Part shown: piece after piece, positions 35,768 through 47,334 of the stretch
How positions within the stretch are numbered: position 1 is the first letter of the stretch
Layout of the letters: every line of letters starts with the position of its first letter
Source: Paraphysoderma sedebokerense
Taxonomy: Eukaryota; Blastocladiomycota; Physodermatomycetes; Physodermatales; Physodermataceae
Direction: 5' to 3'
DNA length: 64,000 bases
NCBI GenBank assembly: GCA_025602915.1
Contig: JAHLJZ010000024.1
Span: 186,001-250,000 of the forward strand
The notes under the pieces: model-generated
Told to the model about the DNA's origin: nothing
The model's database searches: none
The model's input: only the letters and a program-made list of their open reading frames with translations
Position numbers and translations under genes: made by a program

Positions 35768-36603
35768 ATTATCTTGTTGGAGAGCGCTACGGCATGTAAA
35801 CTGAACGGTTTCGTGAATCAAGTCATGTCGGCATGTAGTGTATCGATACTTCTACTACTCGCTGTTGAGCGCTATATTCAAATATGCACTCATTGGAACA
35901 TCAAAAGATCAATATCGATTAAAGTCTTAATTGGATTTCAGCTGTGCAATCTCATCTGCTCACTTCTTCCGGTTGTGCTCGGGGTGCCGTTCGCCCCTCA
36001 ACCATCGCAAGTTTACTGTACGCAAGACATGGCCGTAGACCAAGCCCTCTCAAGCATTTTTCGAGTTTATTTTCTAGGAGGACTCAATGCAGTCTTTCTT
36101 ATCATCTTTGGGTGTTACGCTGCCATAATTTTCCGCATATGGAGTGTGCGAAAACGACTAAAATCATGCGAGTTCGAACAAAGGACGAGACTCTTGAAAA
36201 TGTCATCATTATAGATGTTGGACAACATCGAAATTCCGAAGAAAAGGATTCAAACGTGAGAGTTGCAACAATCACCAAAGATAGCCCTTTGTCCGAGAGT
36301 TCAACTGTACTCACCCCGCATTTCTCCTCAAACTCGAATCATTCAAACGAAGTACAAAAAGCGATATTGTTACGGACCATTTCCATTTTTTTGCTATTTG
36401 CGCTATGCTGGGCAGTTTATGACCATAACTTATTACAAACTGTCATTACAAAAAAACCTGTCTCCGCGTATTTAGATATGTGGGGTGCATATTTTATCTC
36501 TCTTCATGGAGTTTTAAACCCTTTGTTGATACTTGTTACAGATCAAAGATTCAGAAAGCCTATTAACGATTTCTTTTATATTTCGAAGAATGAAATAATG
36601 TAA

Positions 36604-37269
36604 TATAACGCATGATCGAACGCATATATCTATACAGTAAACTAAATATCCATGGAGATATATATGTGATTTTAAAGTTTGTATATAACTTACATTTGAT
36701 GGTGTGAATTTTAAATTTTGTCATAAAAGTCAATGATGACTACAAATTCCCGATGCAATTATTGTATCTTCAAAGTCTTGGGATGGAGATTAGTTGTCCA
36801 GGAGTCAAGCCAATCACTGAATTTTATCCGAAAATTTCTTAGCAGTGGTTTGGGTACCTTAAACCCATAATCGCTTCTCCATACCCTACTATCCCACATA
36901 GCAGTTCTGCACGCTTTGTCGGAATTAAATTCAACCAGACTTCAATTACCGGTGCCAATGCATTATGTATCACTTCCCGCCTCTCCGTCTGGCTGTAGCT
37001 ATATACGCAGGGCGACCTTCAGCGGTTAGTGCTAGCACAAATATACTTTACAATAGCCCCGTCAATTCAGCCACAGGTTCTGTGAAGTGACATCAAGCGA
37101 AAGCCATCCTCAAGGGAGAGGTCGCGTCGAGCACAATAGTAGAAATTACCAGGAATTCAACCCACATTATCACTTCTTGCTCGTGTTGGGCAAAGCGCCG
37201 GCTGCTGAAAATGACTTATATATTCGTTCGAGGGATGGAATGTCCGTTAGGAAAACTTACAATGCAGAA
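36604..37269. other. Intergenic, promoter of GPCR4
   Basis: No gene recognised. It carries CCTCAAGGGA (37108-37117), also found reversed before GPCR3, and a TATATATT box (37217-37224) 53 bp before the GPCR4 start. Confidence 0.45.
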
Positions 37270-38247
37270 ATGAATTCTCCTACGGTCTTTGCTTCATGCC
37301 TTTCGGTTATATCAGTGCTATCAATTACTCTCAACTCTACGTTACTTGTAATTGCGAAACGGAAAAACCTAGCCCTATCATTCGCTAATATCCTAATTGT
37401 ATGCCTAGTCGCCAGCGATGTATTCGATGCTATGTTGAACTTTCCATTCTTCCTATCAGTTGCCGTCAATGGTAGCCAAAGCATTTTAACGAATGACGCC
37501 GCCTGCAAACTCAATGCTTTCCTCAACCAAGTCATGTCATCATCCATAGTAATTACCATTGAAATGATTGCACTGGATCGTTTTATTTTGGTTTGCACAA
37601 AATGGAAAGTTCCGAAATCATTATTAATCAAAATATATGTGGCACTTCAAATTGGTGATGTGTTTATCACAATATTACCGGTTCTCCTTGGTTCCACCTA
37701 CGTTATTCAACCATCCCAAGTCTATTGTCTTCAAGATTTGACGTCGAATAGAACTATTACTCGGATTTCGAGGACGCACTTGCTTATTGGATTGAATGCA
37801 GCATTCGTTACTATAATTGGTTGTTATGCAGTTATCATCTTGCGGGTGCGGAAAGTACAGAAGCAGCTCTCAGTTATCAGCGACAACATCGAAGCGGGCA
37901 AAAACGAAGTCATGGTAGATGGCACAAGTTCGCAGATTTCTAACGCAACGACAATTAAAACTACCCGATCTACAGCAACTAGTCATCAGCCGTTAGTTGA
38001 TGTCCAGAAAGCTATATTTATTGGAAGCATCTCAATCTGTTTCTTATTTGGTTTATGTTGGGCGGTCTACGACTTTAATCTTTTGAAGACAGTTATCACC
38101 AAGAAGCCAGTGTCTGTGACTCTGGATAATTGGGGTGTATATTTCATCTCCCTGCATGGGATTTTAAATCCGCTATTAATTCTTACAATTGATAGAAGAT
38201 TCAGGGACCCAATTGTCAGCTTTATTTACTCCCGGAAGAGTGGATAA
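37270..38247 (+). CDS. Rhodopsin-like (class A) GPCR 4
   Basis: Single exon, 325 aa, seven membrane segments. Motifs: Asn in TM1 (TLNSTLLVIAKR), Asp in TM2 (LVASD), Cys before TM3 (AACKLNA), DRF at the end of TM3 (ALDRFILVC; a conservative variant of the ERY of its paralogs), loop-2 Cys (VYCLQD), CW in TM6 (LCWAVYDFN) and NP in TM7 (HGILNPLLIL). The opsin lysine position is Ser. An upstream in-frame ATG at 37087 exists, but MNSPTVFASCLSVIS aligns with the paralogous starts and lies the same distance from a TATA box. It is the most diverged of the last three copies. Confidence 0.85.
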   Translation: MNSPTVFASCLSVISVLSITLNSTLLVIAKRKNLALSFANILIVCLVASDVFDAMLNFPFFLSVAVNGSQSILTNDAACKLNAFLNQVMSSSIVITIEMIALDRFILVCTKWKVPKSLLIKIYVALQIGDVFITILPVLLGSTYVIQPSQVYCLQDLTSNRTITRISRTHLLIGLNAAFVTIIGCYAVIILRVRKVQKQLSVISDNIEAGKNEVMVDGTSSQISNATTIKTTRSTATSHQPLVDVQKAIFIGSISICFLFGLCWAVYDFNLLKTVITKKPVSVTLDNWGVYFISLHGILNPLLILTIDRRFRDPIVSFIYSRKSG

Positions 38248-38428
38248 AAGAAACAATGTACAGAAAAATATTTAGCTCTAATTTAATGTATAAACTACTG
38301 ATCGTGCCATGATGTTTGCACAATGATACCTTAATGTCCGTAGAGTCAAAATTGTAATTATAATAAATCATGACAACCGATAAAACGATTTTGTATGGTA
38401 ACAATACTTGAACTACTGTTTTGCTACA

Positions 38429-41400
38429 TCAAACATTGAGAGCAACGGCTCTTTTTGGCAACGGGGGAAGGTCTTCAATTGCTTTATCTTTTCCTTTCTC
38501 TTCCTTCGCCGGCATTAATGCTGCCAACAATGATGCGCTGGGTTCGATATTGCCGGCTGCAAGTGAAACGCCGATGTAATCAATTTTCGTATTAGGTTTT
38601 GCTTCTTTCAACTGGATTTCCAATATTGCGCAGGTTCTTTCAGCGCGATTGCATCGCAATGTATACTCTTTCAACTGGTTTTGCGAAAGTTTTATCTCGC
38701 GGTCTAGCTGTCGACTCTGCATCTGAGATTCTGTTAAACGAGAATCCGTGGAAATCAGTTTTGCAGATAGCTATGGGTGATATTGACGACCAATTGCAGC
38801 GAAGATAAGTGAGCGATTAGACCATTATTGAAATCGTAACTATTGTATGTTTTATCACTGTACCTCTTCAATTTTCCTATGAGAGACTTCTAATTCGTTC
38901 TTGAGATGTGTTGTTTCATGTATCAAACTTTGTATTCGTAATTTTAAACTTGGTATATCTAACAAACGGTTAACATGGATTCGGCCAGTGATTGTTCTGA
39001 TTCTTTCAAAAATGTTTATCGGGATTGCAAACTACATACCCACAATTTCATACTGGTCTTCCAAAGTTTCACCCTTTCTTGCTTCTGATATACTCAACTT
39101 TGTTGCCCCGTTCAGCGGATTCTTGAATTCTGACAAACTTAAATTCCCACCATCTTTCGATTGATCTACGTCAGACAGTCTTTTTCCGCCTCTTACGGTA
39201 GATAAATTACTGAATTTTTGAATCGAATTCCTGAGATCAGTGAACTTTTTTGCCCACGATTCTGCTTTCATTCGGAGCTCAAAATTTTGTTTAATCAAAT
39301 TCTCCTTATCAGCTTTCGCCTTTTCAAGCATTTCCTAATCCAGAAATGCAACAGAATTTGTTCATTAAATCACAATAACAGTAAAAGGTCATCGACCACA
39401 AATCCTTATGCAAAATCCGGTAATAAATAATGTAGAGATATACAAACCTTCGTGATCGAATACTTTCGTTCGATTGCTTTATGCGACTTTTCATCCAACA
39501 CTTTTCCTTTCAAAGACAGTCTTCTTTCGTCATGTAACCTTCTGACTTGATGTTGGAGCACCTGAACTGACATCTGTCCGTTAATTTCTTTATCTTGGAG
39601 TTTATACTCAGATTCAAGCAGCTTTTTTTCTAATTCGTTCTGTTTAAAACGCAATGACAAAATTGAAAACCTTAGAGAGATCAGTGAAAAGTGACTTGAA
39701 AACAACCGATAAAAACAGTCAAAGATTACATTTCGATTTTTTAATTGTTCAATCACAGGTCGCAATTTTTGAAGTTCAATTGTTAATTTTGTTATTGCGA
39801 TATTCTTCTCGAAAATTTCTTTCTTATCGGCATCGATTTCTGCGTCTGTTTTCTCTCTAATCGTGTCTTTTATGCCAAGCTGAGTCTATGTATAGTTTAA
39901 TAATTTTGTAAAATGTTAGATCACACGTATGTTAGTACCAGCAAACAATACAAAAATTGGAAAGAATAAATAATTGGATACAGACCACGAAAAAATTGTT
40001 TTCTTTGACTAACTTGCCAATTTGACTCTGCAAATTCATATTATCCTGCTGCAACTTCAACCAGCTTTTCTGTAAATTTGCCTTTTCATCTTTGATGGAT
40101 TGAATCTCTTTCTCCAGCGTTATTTGTTGAACAGGTGTTTCAATAATTGGTGGTTCTAGATATGGCGGAAACGTTATTTCGTTGGTAAGAATTATCGAAT
40201 CTGAACTGCGAAGAAACTTACTTTGAGCAACCTTTATTTTTAACGTATTGCATTCCAACTCTTTCTTCTCCAATCGATAAACCAAAACATTAGCTTCGTG
40301 ATACATCTTATTGTAATGTTCATTCACTTCGTCCAATTTTCGGCGATACATGTCTCTCTCTGCTGTCGTTCCTTTCTATAGGGATGAACACAAGAAATGT
40401 CGGAGATGAGTTAAAAACTTAGAGTGTCGAGTGGTTTAAAGAAATGAAAAGTCTTGCCAGTTTATCATTGAGTGTGTACATCTCGGATTGTAATTTTGCA
40501 ATTTTCTGACGCGAATTCGCTATCGCTAGTTGATCATCGATTGGTTTGGATTCAAAAGTGTCAGCTTGGTCGGTAGGGTCCTCTTTTCTGGCCACCATAG
40601 TATTCTAATTGAAGTCATGGAATATGTTATAGAGTTAATAGTGGCAGCTTCAATAGTAGTATAAGAAGCCTTGTCCATACCATTGCCTCTTTTTCCTTCT
40701 TACTCTCTTCATACTTTTTATGTATTTCATCGATTTTGCTCTTCAATTCCGCAATGACGGTGTTTTTTCTACCCAATTGTTGTTCAGTTGAATTTAATTT
40801 CTTGCTAACAGTAGACAACTCTTGTTTATAAGAGTTTTCCGAAAATTGCGCTTCTGTCAGTGACGATTCCATCTGTTGGTTGAGAAGCGTAAGATCTTGA
40901 AGTTCGGCTGTAGTCCGATTAAACGATTTTTGAAATCGCTCAATTTCTGTAAGGTAGAAATACTTTAGGAACGCACTGGTGGAACGATAACGAAAAGTAA
41001 TGACATCAACCGTTATCCTTTTCCGACACTATTGTCTTCAATTCTTCGTTTTCACTCATTAATGATCGAACTGTTAGCTCCATTTCATGTAATTTTTCCC
41101 TTAAAATGAGCATCATTCAGTTATACCAAAAATTTTGTTAGACGTATGTATGCGCACACAATATACCTTGTTTTCTGATGCGCATCTTCCTTAGATTGCA
41201 AGACCTCATCTCTTTTCTTCATGGAAGATAACGCATCCTCCCATTGTTTCCCCAACGTTCCTTTCGATTCAGTAGCCGCTTGAATTTCTAAATACCATTT
41301 CAAACAGTTTTTAATAAAACTCCACAATTGAGCTCGTTAGAAACAGATGATCGGAAAGGATAATCATACCACGAGACATTCGATTAATTGTGCTTTGTGC

Positions 41401-42402
41401 CATTCGTGTTTCTTTTTGCTGACTTATCAATAGTTGCTCCAATTCTTGCTTTTGAGATAACACCTATTACATAATTAACAACTCAGTGTTTGTAAGTCAA
41501 TCAAGATATATCAAACCACTTCCACCAATGAGAAAACAATAAAAGTCTTATATACCTTATCAAATTTCTTAGTCATAGAAACCAATTCTTCCTCCGTGTT
41601 TTTTTTCTGTGCAAGTATAAACTGCATTTCTTTATTCAACTTATTTTGAATTCGTTTTTGAATTTTAAGATCAACATTGTAAGCTGCATTCACATCTCCT
41701 AATTGATTGTTAGTTTGAATAATCGATGTATACTGATTTCGAAGAGTCGATAGATCTGTTAGAATTTGCTATAGTGAAGTTAATCATGACGTTGGGTATT
41801 GATTAAGAGTTAACACAATGTACTGCATTATGTACAATACGGATTAATAATGGGATACCTTTTGCTCTTTTCTTATTCTATCGAGTTCCTTTTCAGCCAA
41901 CTCCTTCTCGGAAGTTAACTGGAGAGACTTGTTTTCACTTTTAGATAATTTGTCTTGTCTTATGTTTTGATGCAATGTAAATTAAAATAAAAGCAATCGA
42001 AATATTAATTGAATGACTCACTTATTATATTGGAGATCCTTAAAAGTCACATCAACGATACCAAGCGATTGAGACATACAAATTACCCAATGCCTTATCC
42101 ACCTTTTCAACCTCTGACCAAGCTTTTCCGATTTTAACTAATATTTCTTTTTTTCCGGCTTCACTTTCTGCCAATTGACGTTCTTTTTCAATCAATTTTC
42201 CATGGACCTTCAACATTTGTGAATCCACCATGTCAATCAAGACGGATTGAACTTTGAGTAACTCATCCGGGAGTGTTTCGTCAGCGTTGAGATTAGATGT
42301 TGATGAGGAAGATTGATCGCGGGGAGGGGTAATATACGGAAGAGATGAAGAAGGAGGGGGATATGTTGGTGCTGGTATCATGGATAATTGAATATGGAAC
42401 AC
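38429..42402 (-). CDS. Large coiled-coil protein, probably cytoskeletal or centrosomal
   Basis: About a dozen short exons on the minus strand. The N-terminus is Pro/Ser-rich (MIPAPTYPPPSSSLPYITPP; ATG at 42381, or 42402 seven codons earlier). Long heptad-bearing helices follow, for example SEVEKVDKALGN, ELAEKELDRIRKEQK, MQFILAQKKNTEEELV, KEIERFQKSFNRTTAEL and ERDMYRRKLDEVNEHY. The C-terminus after the last coil is PALMPAKEEKGKDK-like and basic, ending RAVALNV. Total length is probably 900-1,000 aa. Together with the CEP70-like gene in this window, a role at the centriole or axoneme is plausible, but I found no signature that separates the many CCDC/CFAP families. Exon limits are approximate. 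Confidence 0.6.
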
Positions 42403-42619
42403 AGTTTGTGCGTAAGTTCAATTGATTGAGTAGAATCTTGCATATGCTTTACAAAGCCAACCGCGTCTTCCAGAAACGCGTTTTTTATTGAAAATCAATG
42501 TACATCGCTAATCAATAGAACTCAATTTCATTTGTCCATGCGAATTCCGCAATCAATATTCATTCTATCTACACGTCTGTTATCTAGTTGCACAAAATGT
42601 CATGTCCAATTCGTATCGC

Positions 42620-45236
42620 TTAAACAATCACCTCAACGAGCACTGCTACACCGTCCATGCGAACGCTTCTCTTACTCTTCATGATTCCCTTCTGATCCAC
42701 TCGAACCTCTTGATTCGTATATCTGACTTCTACTTCCAAATTTCCTTTACCGAAATCCCACATAACGTTTTCTTTACCGTCAAATTCTTTAATTTCTTGT
42801 CTTTGCTTGCCATCACCAGAGACGGAAGACCATGAAATGGCATAGGACTCGCTGAATGATGGAAGTGGACGTGTTCGCCGGTGGGCGAGTGGAAGAAGCG
42901 AGAGTGCAACCGAGTAGTCCGTGGACGATGCCGATGAAGACGCAGATAATTTGAAAGACGACGGTGTGGAAGCGACAAAGGCGGATTTAGCATCGCCATC
43001 AGCAGCAGTTCCGGCTGTTACGCTGACGGATTCGATCAAGTCGATTTTGGAAAGGAAATTCAACCACATTCCTATAAAGAATAGCATAAAGCGGCAATAC
43101 ATATTAATAATTGCCGTCAAGAGAGAGAGTAAGACTGTGCTATAGAAGTTACCTTCTTTGCAGACATGGCAGAATTTGTCACTAGCCATATTTCTCATCA
43201 AACAACGTCTATTAGTAGGTCTATAACTCTTCATGCCGAATGAACTCCAAGTAGGATACGCCGAATAATGCACGTCATCCGCGCTATCGTCTCTTTTCAA
43301 CTCAGCTTTCGGTACCTCAACGAATGAGTCGGCTGACTGTGAAACAACGGTTACATCGTCGTCGATCGCTCCAAACTTGAATTCGTTTTCATCCGCGTAC
43401 TCGTGGATTTCAATGTTGCATAATTGTCTCGGTACATCGTAATTTGAGTTGCTTGGTTTTCCTTTGCTATCAGAGGTATTCGTTTGAAGGGAAGCTAGAT
43501 TGAGCTTTACCGATATAACATGGGATCCGGAAGAAAATCCAGAGGAAGCGGAGAACCACGAATAAAATGTTCGGTCAAGAATACCACTTGATTTGAACGG
43601 TAGAGGTTTGTTGTCAATTGAGATAATGACGTCGTTTGAGTTCTGTTATCAATAAGAAGCAAATCAAAGTACAGTCAGGTAAGGCTCGTGAGAAATCATG
43701 AAGATTGAAGATAAAACATACAGGAAATCCGGAAAGAGATAACTTCATAAACCATCTTTTATAATTCCCGTCGGAATTAAACTTTTTAACATATTCTCCC
43801 TTTTTCAATTCGAACCAGGCATAATCTTGAAGTCGTAGCGTTGCTTTCTCTTCTCTGACAGTTGGAGCAGCTGAGGAATTAGCGGCAGATGTTGGAAGCC
43901 ATTGTCCCCATTTTGATCGGACTGTAGAGAAGTATCCAGCGGAGTTAACACCGGAGTAAACTTGTCCACCGTCATATTCTTCTCCAACGGGAATAAAATT
44001 GTGCCCTGAAACAATGGATAGTGTGATCGATAGAATGATCAATGGTCATATGATTTAGTTGGAGTTCCAGGAATAGGCAGATAAAGGAATTCTAAGAAAA
44101 CTACCTTTCTCGTGTCGGATTACAATAACTCCTGAGGTCTCGCTTCGAGTAGAAATGACAAATTCGCCCCCAAGTCCACCATAGTACTCATCTTTAAGGT
44201 AATGAATGATTTTTGGTTAGTGATTCATAAACATTGAGGAGAATTGTCAAGGATTTACCATTTCCGATAATGGTAGGGAAATCGCAACCACCAACACCCA
44301 TTCCTCGGCATAAACTTCTGGCCACATTTGGTTTAGAGCAATAAACTCCGCGGAGTTCCGTGCCTTCCCTGTACAATCCGAATGCAGTGTTCTTTGCTCT
44401 TCCGTACGTTCCGATTCCTTCATCTGTACTGGGTGTAAAGACTGCCCAGACATTCATCAATGGAAGCAAGGTGGCAAATGTGACTGATTCAAAAATATCG
44501 TTTGTCATGCGTTTCACATCTGCGAAGAATTGGTCGCGCTGACTAGGGAGGTAACCATCGCCAAAGAAGACGATGTCAATTCTGTTGGTAGCTGGTCCGT
44601 TGTCGACGACTTTGATCTGTAAAGATTATTTGAAACAGTGTGAATTCTCGTGTACACACGACTAACGGTTGAAGAAGGAAGGGGAAATACTCACGACGTC
44701 CATGGGCTTCATATCGACGTTTGCCGCTGAAAACGTATCTTGCTTGTCATTAAAACTTTCGCATAACTCTTTAGAGACTTTTTCTAAACGTTCTTTGTTC
44801 ATTCCCACGACCGTCACTATTTGATCTCTTGCTGCAGTTCCATCGTGTTCGGGTGAAGTGAGGACGGCTGGCTGAGAGGATACTCGTATTTCATTCCAAC
44901 TCTTCAACGTTCTATCTCTTTGTGCAACAGATATTGGGGAAAGAAGGTTACACTTTTTGTATGGTGGTGCGAATGGCGGGGCGGTGTACTCTGAAGAATC
45001 ATATGCTTGGAATGACGTTGGGGAGGAAGACGACGAAGAAGCGATAAATCGGAGGGAATAGGTTTGCGGGCTGGATTGACTGATCTTTAGGTCTTCAGCT
45101 TGCGCATATCTTGTAGACAGAGCGAGGATGCTAGATGATCATATGTAAAGACTGTTAGACGAAGAGCGCATTACTTTCAAGGCCAGCTGCCAACACTACA
45201 ATACATGTACCTGAGGAGGAGGGAGGAGAGCAGCAT
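42620..45236 (-). CDS. Secreted M64-family metallopeptidase
   Basis: Resembles IgA peptidase M64 (Pfam Peptidase_M64), a secreted zinc peptidase. ATG at 45236; the first two exons join to a signal peptide, MLLSSLLLR then a hydrophobic ILALSTRYAQA. A beta-rich prodomain follows. The catalytic region begins NRIDIVFFGDGYLP (about 44585) and includes the zinc site HEKGH (about 44120 across an intron to 44005) followed by PVGEEYDGG, as in the family pattern HExGH...EY. Downstream, YPTWSSFGMKSYRPTNRRC...FCHVCKEG (about 43250-43140) is the conserved M64 C-terminal Cys block; an intron follows KEG and MWLNFL resumes. The last exon adds an Ig-like tail. Substrate unknown; an extracellular nutrient or host-tissue role is inference. 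Confidence 0.82.
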
Positions 45237-45498
45237 CTTTTTTCTACTGCAATGTCTGGGGACTGGGAGTGACTTTTTCTTACGCTCCCTTATATATATA
45301 TATTATTTATTATGTATTTGAGTGAGGAGGAATCAAGCATAATAATACGCATGAGGGCGAGAAAGGGAACGCCAATTGTCTGCCCCTCAAGTGACTTTAT
45401 GCCTTCATGGAATCATGCCAGTATCATCCCCTGCTGATTCCACAATCTATATACAATCCATTCTTTATCTATTCCGTCTCTGGTATCTGGCCAATACA
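45237..45498. promoter_or_regulatory. Divergent promoter between M64 peptidase and PTPA
   Basis: Short shared upstream region. An AT run (TATATATATATTATTTATTA, about 45290-45311) lies about 55 bp upstream of the M64 start codon on the minus strand and could serve as its TATA element. Confidence 0.4.
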
Positions 45499-46961
45499 AT
45501 GATGACTGCCAACGGCCACAACGCTTTCTGCGTCCCTCGTCGCAAAATCATCACAAAGGACGACCTGACCCACTTTCTGGATTCTCAAGCCTGCAATGAT
45601 TACTTGAATTTCATATTAAAGTTGAACACCAGCGTTCAGGGATTGAAAATATCAGACAATGTCGGTGCAAGTCCGGTAAGGTTACTTTTGCTACCTTGTG
45701 CAATGGTTGCTTCTTTCTCGGGTGTTGTGTTCTGTATTTCTATTGCGACTGCCCTTCAAAAACTCAAATAGTCGTATTGCAACTCTCTTTGTGTTGAATG
45801 ATTTCTAACTTTGATATCCCACAATGTTCTCGATACGATATAGATTATTCAACAATTACTTTCCCTCCTCGACTCTATCGCTGCCATTGCCACCTCAACT
45901 CCTCCCGACAAAACCACCAAATCACGATTTGGGAATCCAGCCTTCCGTCTATTCATAGACAAGACTGTCCAAGCTCTTCCTGATTTGCTAGAGGATTTCA
46001 TTATCCCCAGAGAAGCCATCATAGAGGTCGCCAAATATTTAGAAAGAAGTTTTGGTGATAGAAAAAGAATTGATTACGGAACCGGCCATGAAGCAAATTT
46101 TATGGCCTTTTTGTATGTTGATCGTGTTAATTCCCACCGGTCATTTTTGATTTTTGATAGGATATTTTATTCATATTCTATTTCTGTTGAAACAGGCATT
46201 GCTTAGATAAGCTAAAACTCTTCCAGGATGAGGATTACGCTCCTTTGGTGTTGCAGGTGTTTGTAAGGTTGTATATAGTTGGACGTCCTTACTCTTCATA
46301 CCGTAGACTTACTCTTTTGTTTGTTTAGATACATGCGAGTAATGAGGACTTTGCAATTTGATTATTGGCTTGAACCTGCTGGTTCTCATGGTGTCTGGGG
46401 GTTGGATGATTATCATTCTCTTCCCTTCATGTTCGGCTCTAGTCAGCTCATTGGTAAGAAGAGATCTCTTTGGATTTGTCTCATCAGTGAAATTTAACGA
46501 TAAATAACTGTTGAATTTTATTAGAACACAAATATATCCGTCCAAAATCCATACATGACAGAGATTTAGTCTCCGAATACGCCAAAGATTATCTCTACCT
46601 CTCTTGCATCGACTTCATCAATACCGTCAAAACTTCTGCATCATTGAGATGGCATTCTCCTATGTTGGATGACATTTCGATTGTCAAAACATGGTCAAAA
46701 ATTAACGAAGGAATGGTCAAACTCTATAAAGGGGAAGTGCTGAGTAAATTGCCTATCATGCAGCATTTTATGTTTGGAAGTTTGATCAGTTTCGACAATG
46801 TGAGTGGGAAGGAAGTGAACGAAGAGGAAACAGGAACCGACGGACATACACATATTTATGCAATGGGTCAAGAATTTCCTACTTGTTGTGGTATGAGACT
46901 GCCAAGTGCAATCGCGGCGAGAGAAGCCGGAAGGATGGAGAGGGGATTGCCATTTGACTAA
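45499..46961 (+). CDS. PTPA: PP2A phosphatase activator PTPA (peptidyl-prolyl isomerase type)
   Basis: Five exons. PTPA activates protein phosphatase 2A by helping load its active-site metals. Diagnostic blocks are present: [16 protein letters not shown] at the N-terminus, [23 protein letters not shown] (about 46070-46112), [20 protein letters not shown] and [20 protein letters not shown] (46329-46450), and [17 protein letters not shown] in the last exon. Exon 2 starts at 45844, exon 3 at 46196, exon 4 at 46329, exon 5 near 46525. Start: two adjacent in-frame ATGs at 45499 give [16 protein letters not shown]; an earlier one at 45415 would add an unconserved stretch. The usual length of about 320-330 aa is reached. 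Intact. Confidence 0.95.
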
Positions 46962-47334
46962 TTCACAGTCAAACTAAGAACCTAATAAATTTAGTTGAGT
47001 CATGAGAAGCTCGACTGTTGCTAAATCATAAAAGATTACACAATGTGCTGAAAACTCGCTTTATCGCACTAGTGGACGCTTAGGATGAAAACCCTGCTGA
47101 TAGCCGTAAAATAATTCCAACATCAGAGCTGGTTAGGCCATCATTGCAATTTTTTTTCCATTCGAAATGATGCAAACTGATTTGGCCTTGATTTCTTAAA
47201 TGTAATATTGATGGACATGGCCTCGAGCAGTGCGGCAGTTCAATCATGCGGCACGAGTGATTTTTTTCTTTGTTCGAGCAATTTGAACCGATTCAGATTT
47301 TTTCAATCTTCGCTTTCTATGCTCGGTTTGTTAA
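46962..47334. other. Intergenic
   Basis: 3' flank of PTPA and promoter of the ASNSD1-like gene; nothing recognised. Confidence 0.4.

Larger units (their letters stand above)
31134..36603 (+). pseudogene. Rhodopsin-like GPCR 3, split by a retrotransposon and frameshifted
   Basis: The 5' part (31134-31345) encodes TM1 and TM2 (MDSPAEFAPSLSVIS...ILIICLLFCDAID). A chromovirus then sits in the codons before the conserved Cys, and the gene resumes at 35768 (LLESATACKLNGFVNQ) with ERY, the loop-2 Cys and TM5. In the third inner loop, near 36180, one base is missing relative to GPCR2 (FEQRTRL instead of F.QKSETL), so the frame shifts. TM6 and TM7 (LCWAVYDHN, HGVLNPLLIL) remain readable in the other frame to 36603. 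Two independent lesions make this a pseudogene, but the sequence is otherwise well preserved, so the loss is recent. A 5-bp duplication (ATTAT) flanks the insertion. Confidence 0.85.

Noticed and set aside
37087-37269. N-terminal extension of GPCR4
   Set aside because: Unconserved, and contains the TATA box that lies at the same distance from the downstream ATG as in the paralogs.
26493-38247. Opsin-type photoreceptors
   Set aside because: The TM7 lysine that binds retinal is Met, Ala or Ser in the four copies, so light sensing by a retinal Schiff base is not supported.
45376-45498. Upstream extension of PTPA
   Set aside because: The frame begins without an ATG at 45376, the ATG at 45415 adds a hydrophobic unconserved stretch, and the family N-terminus aligns from about 45499.
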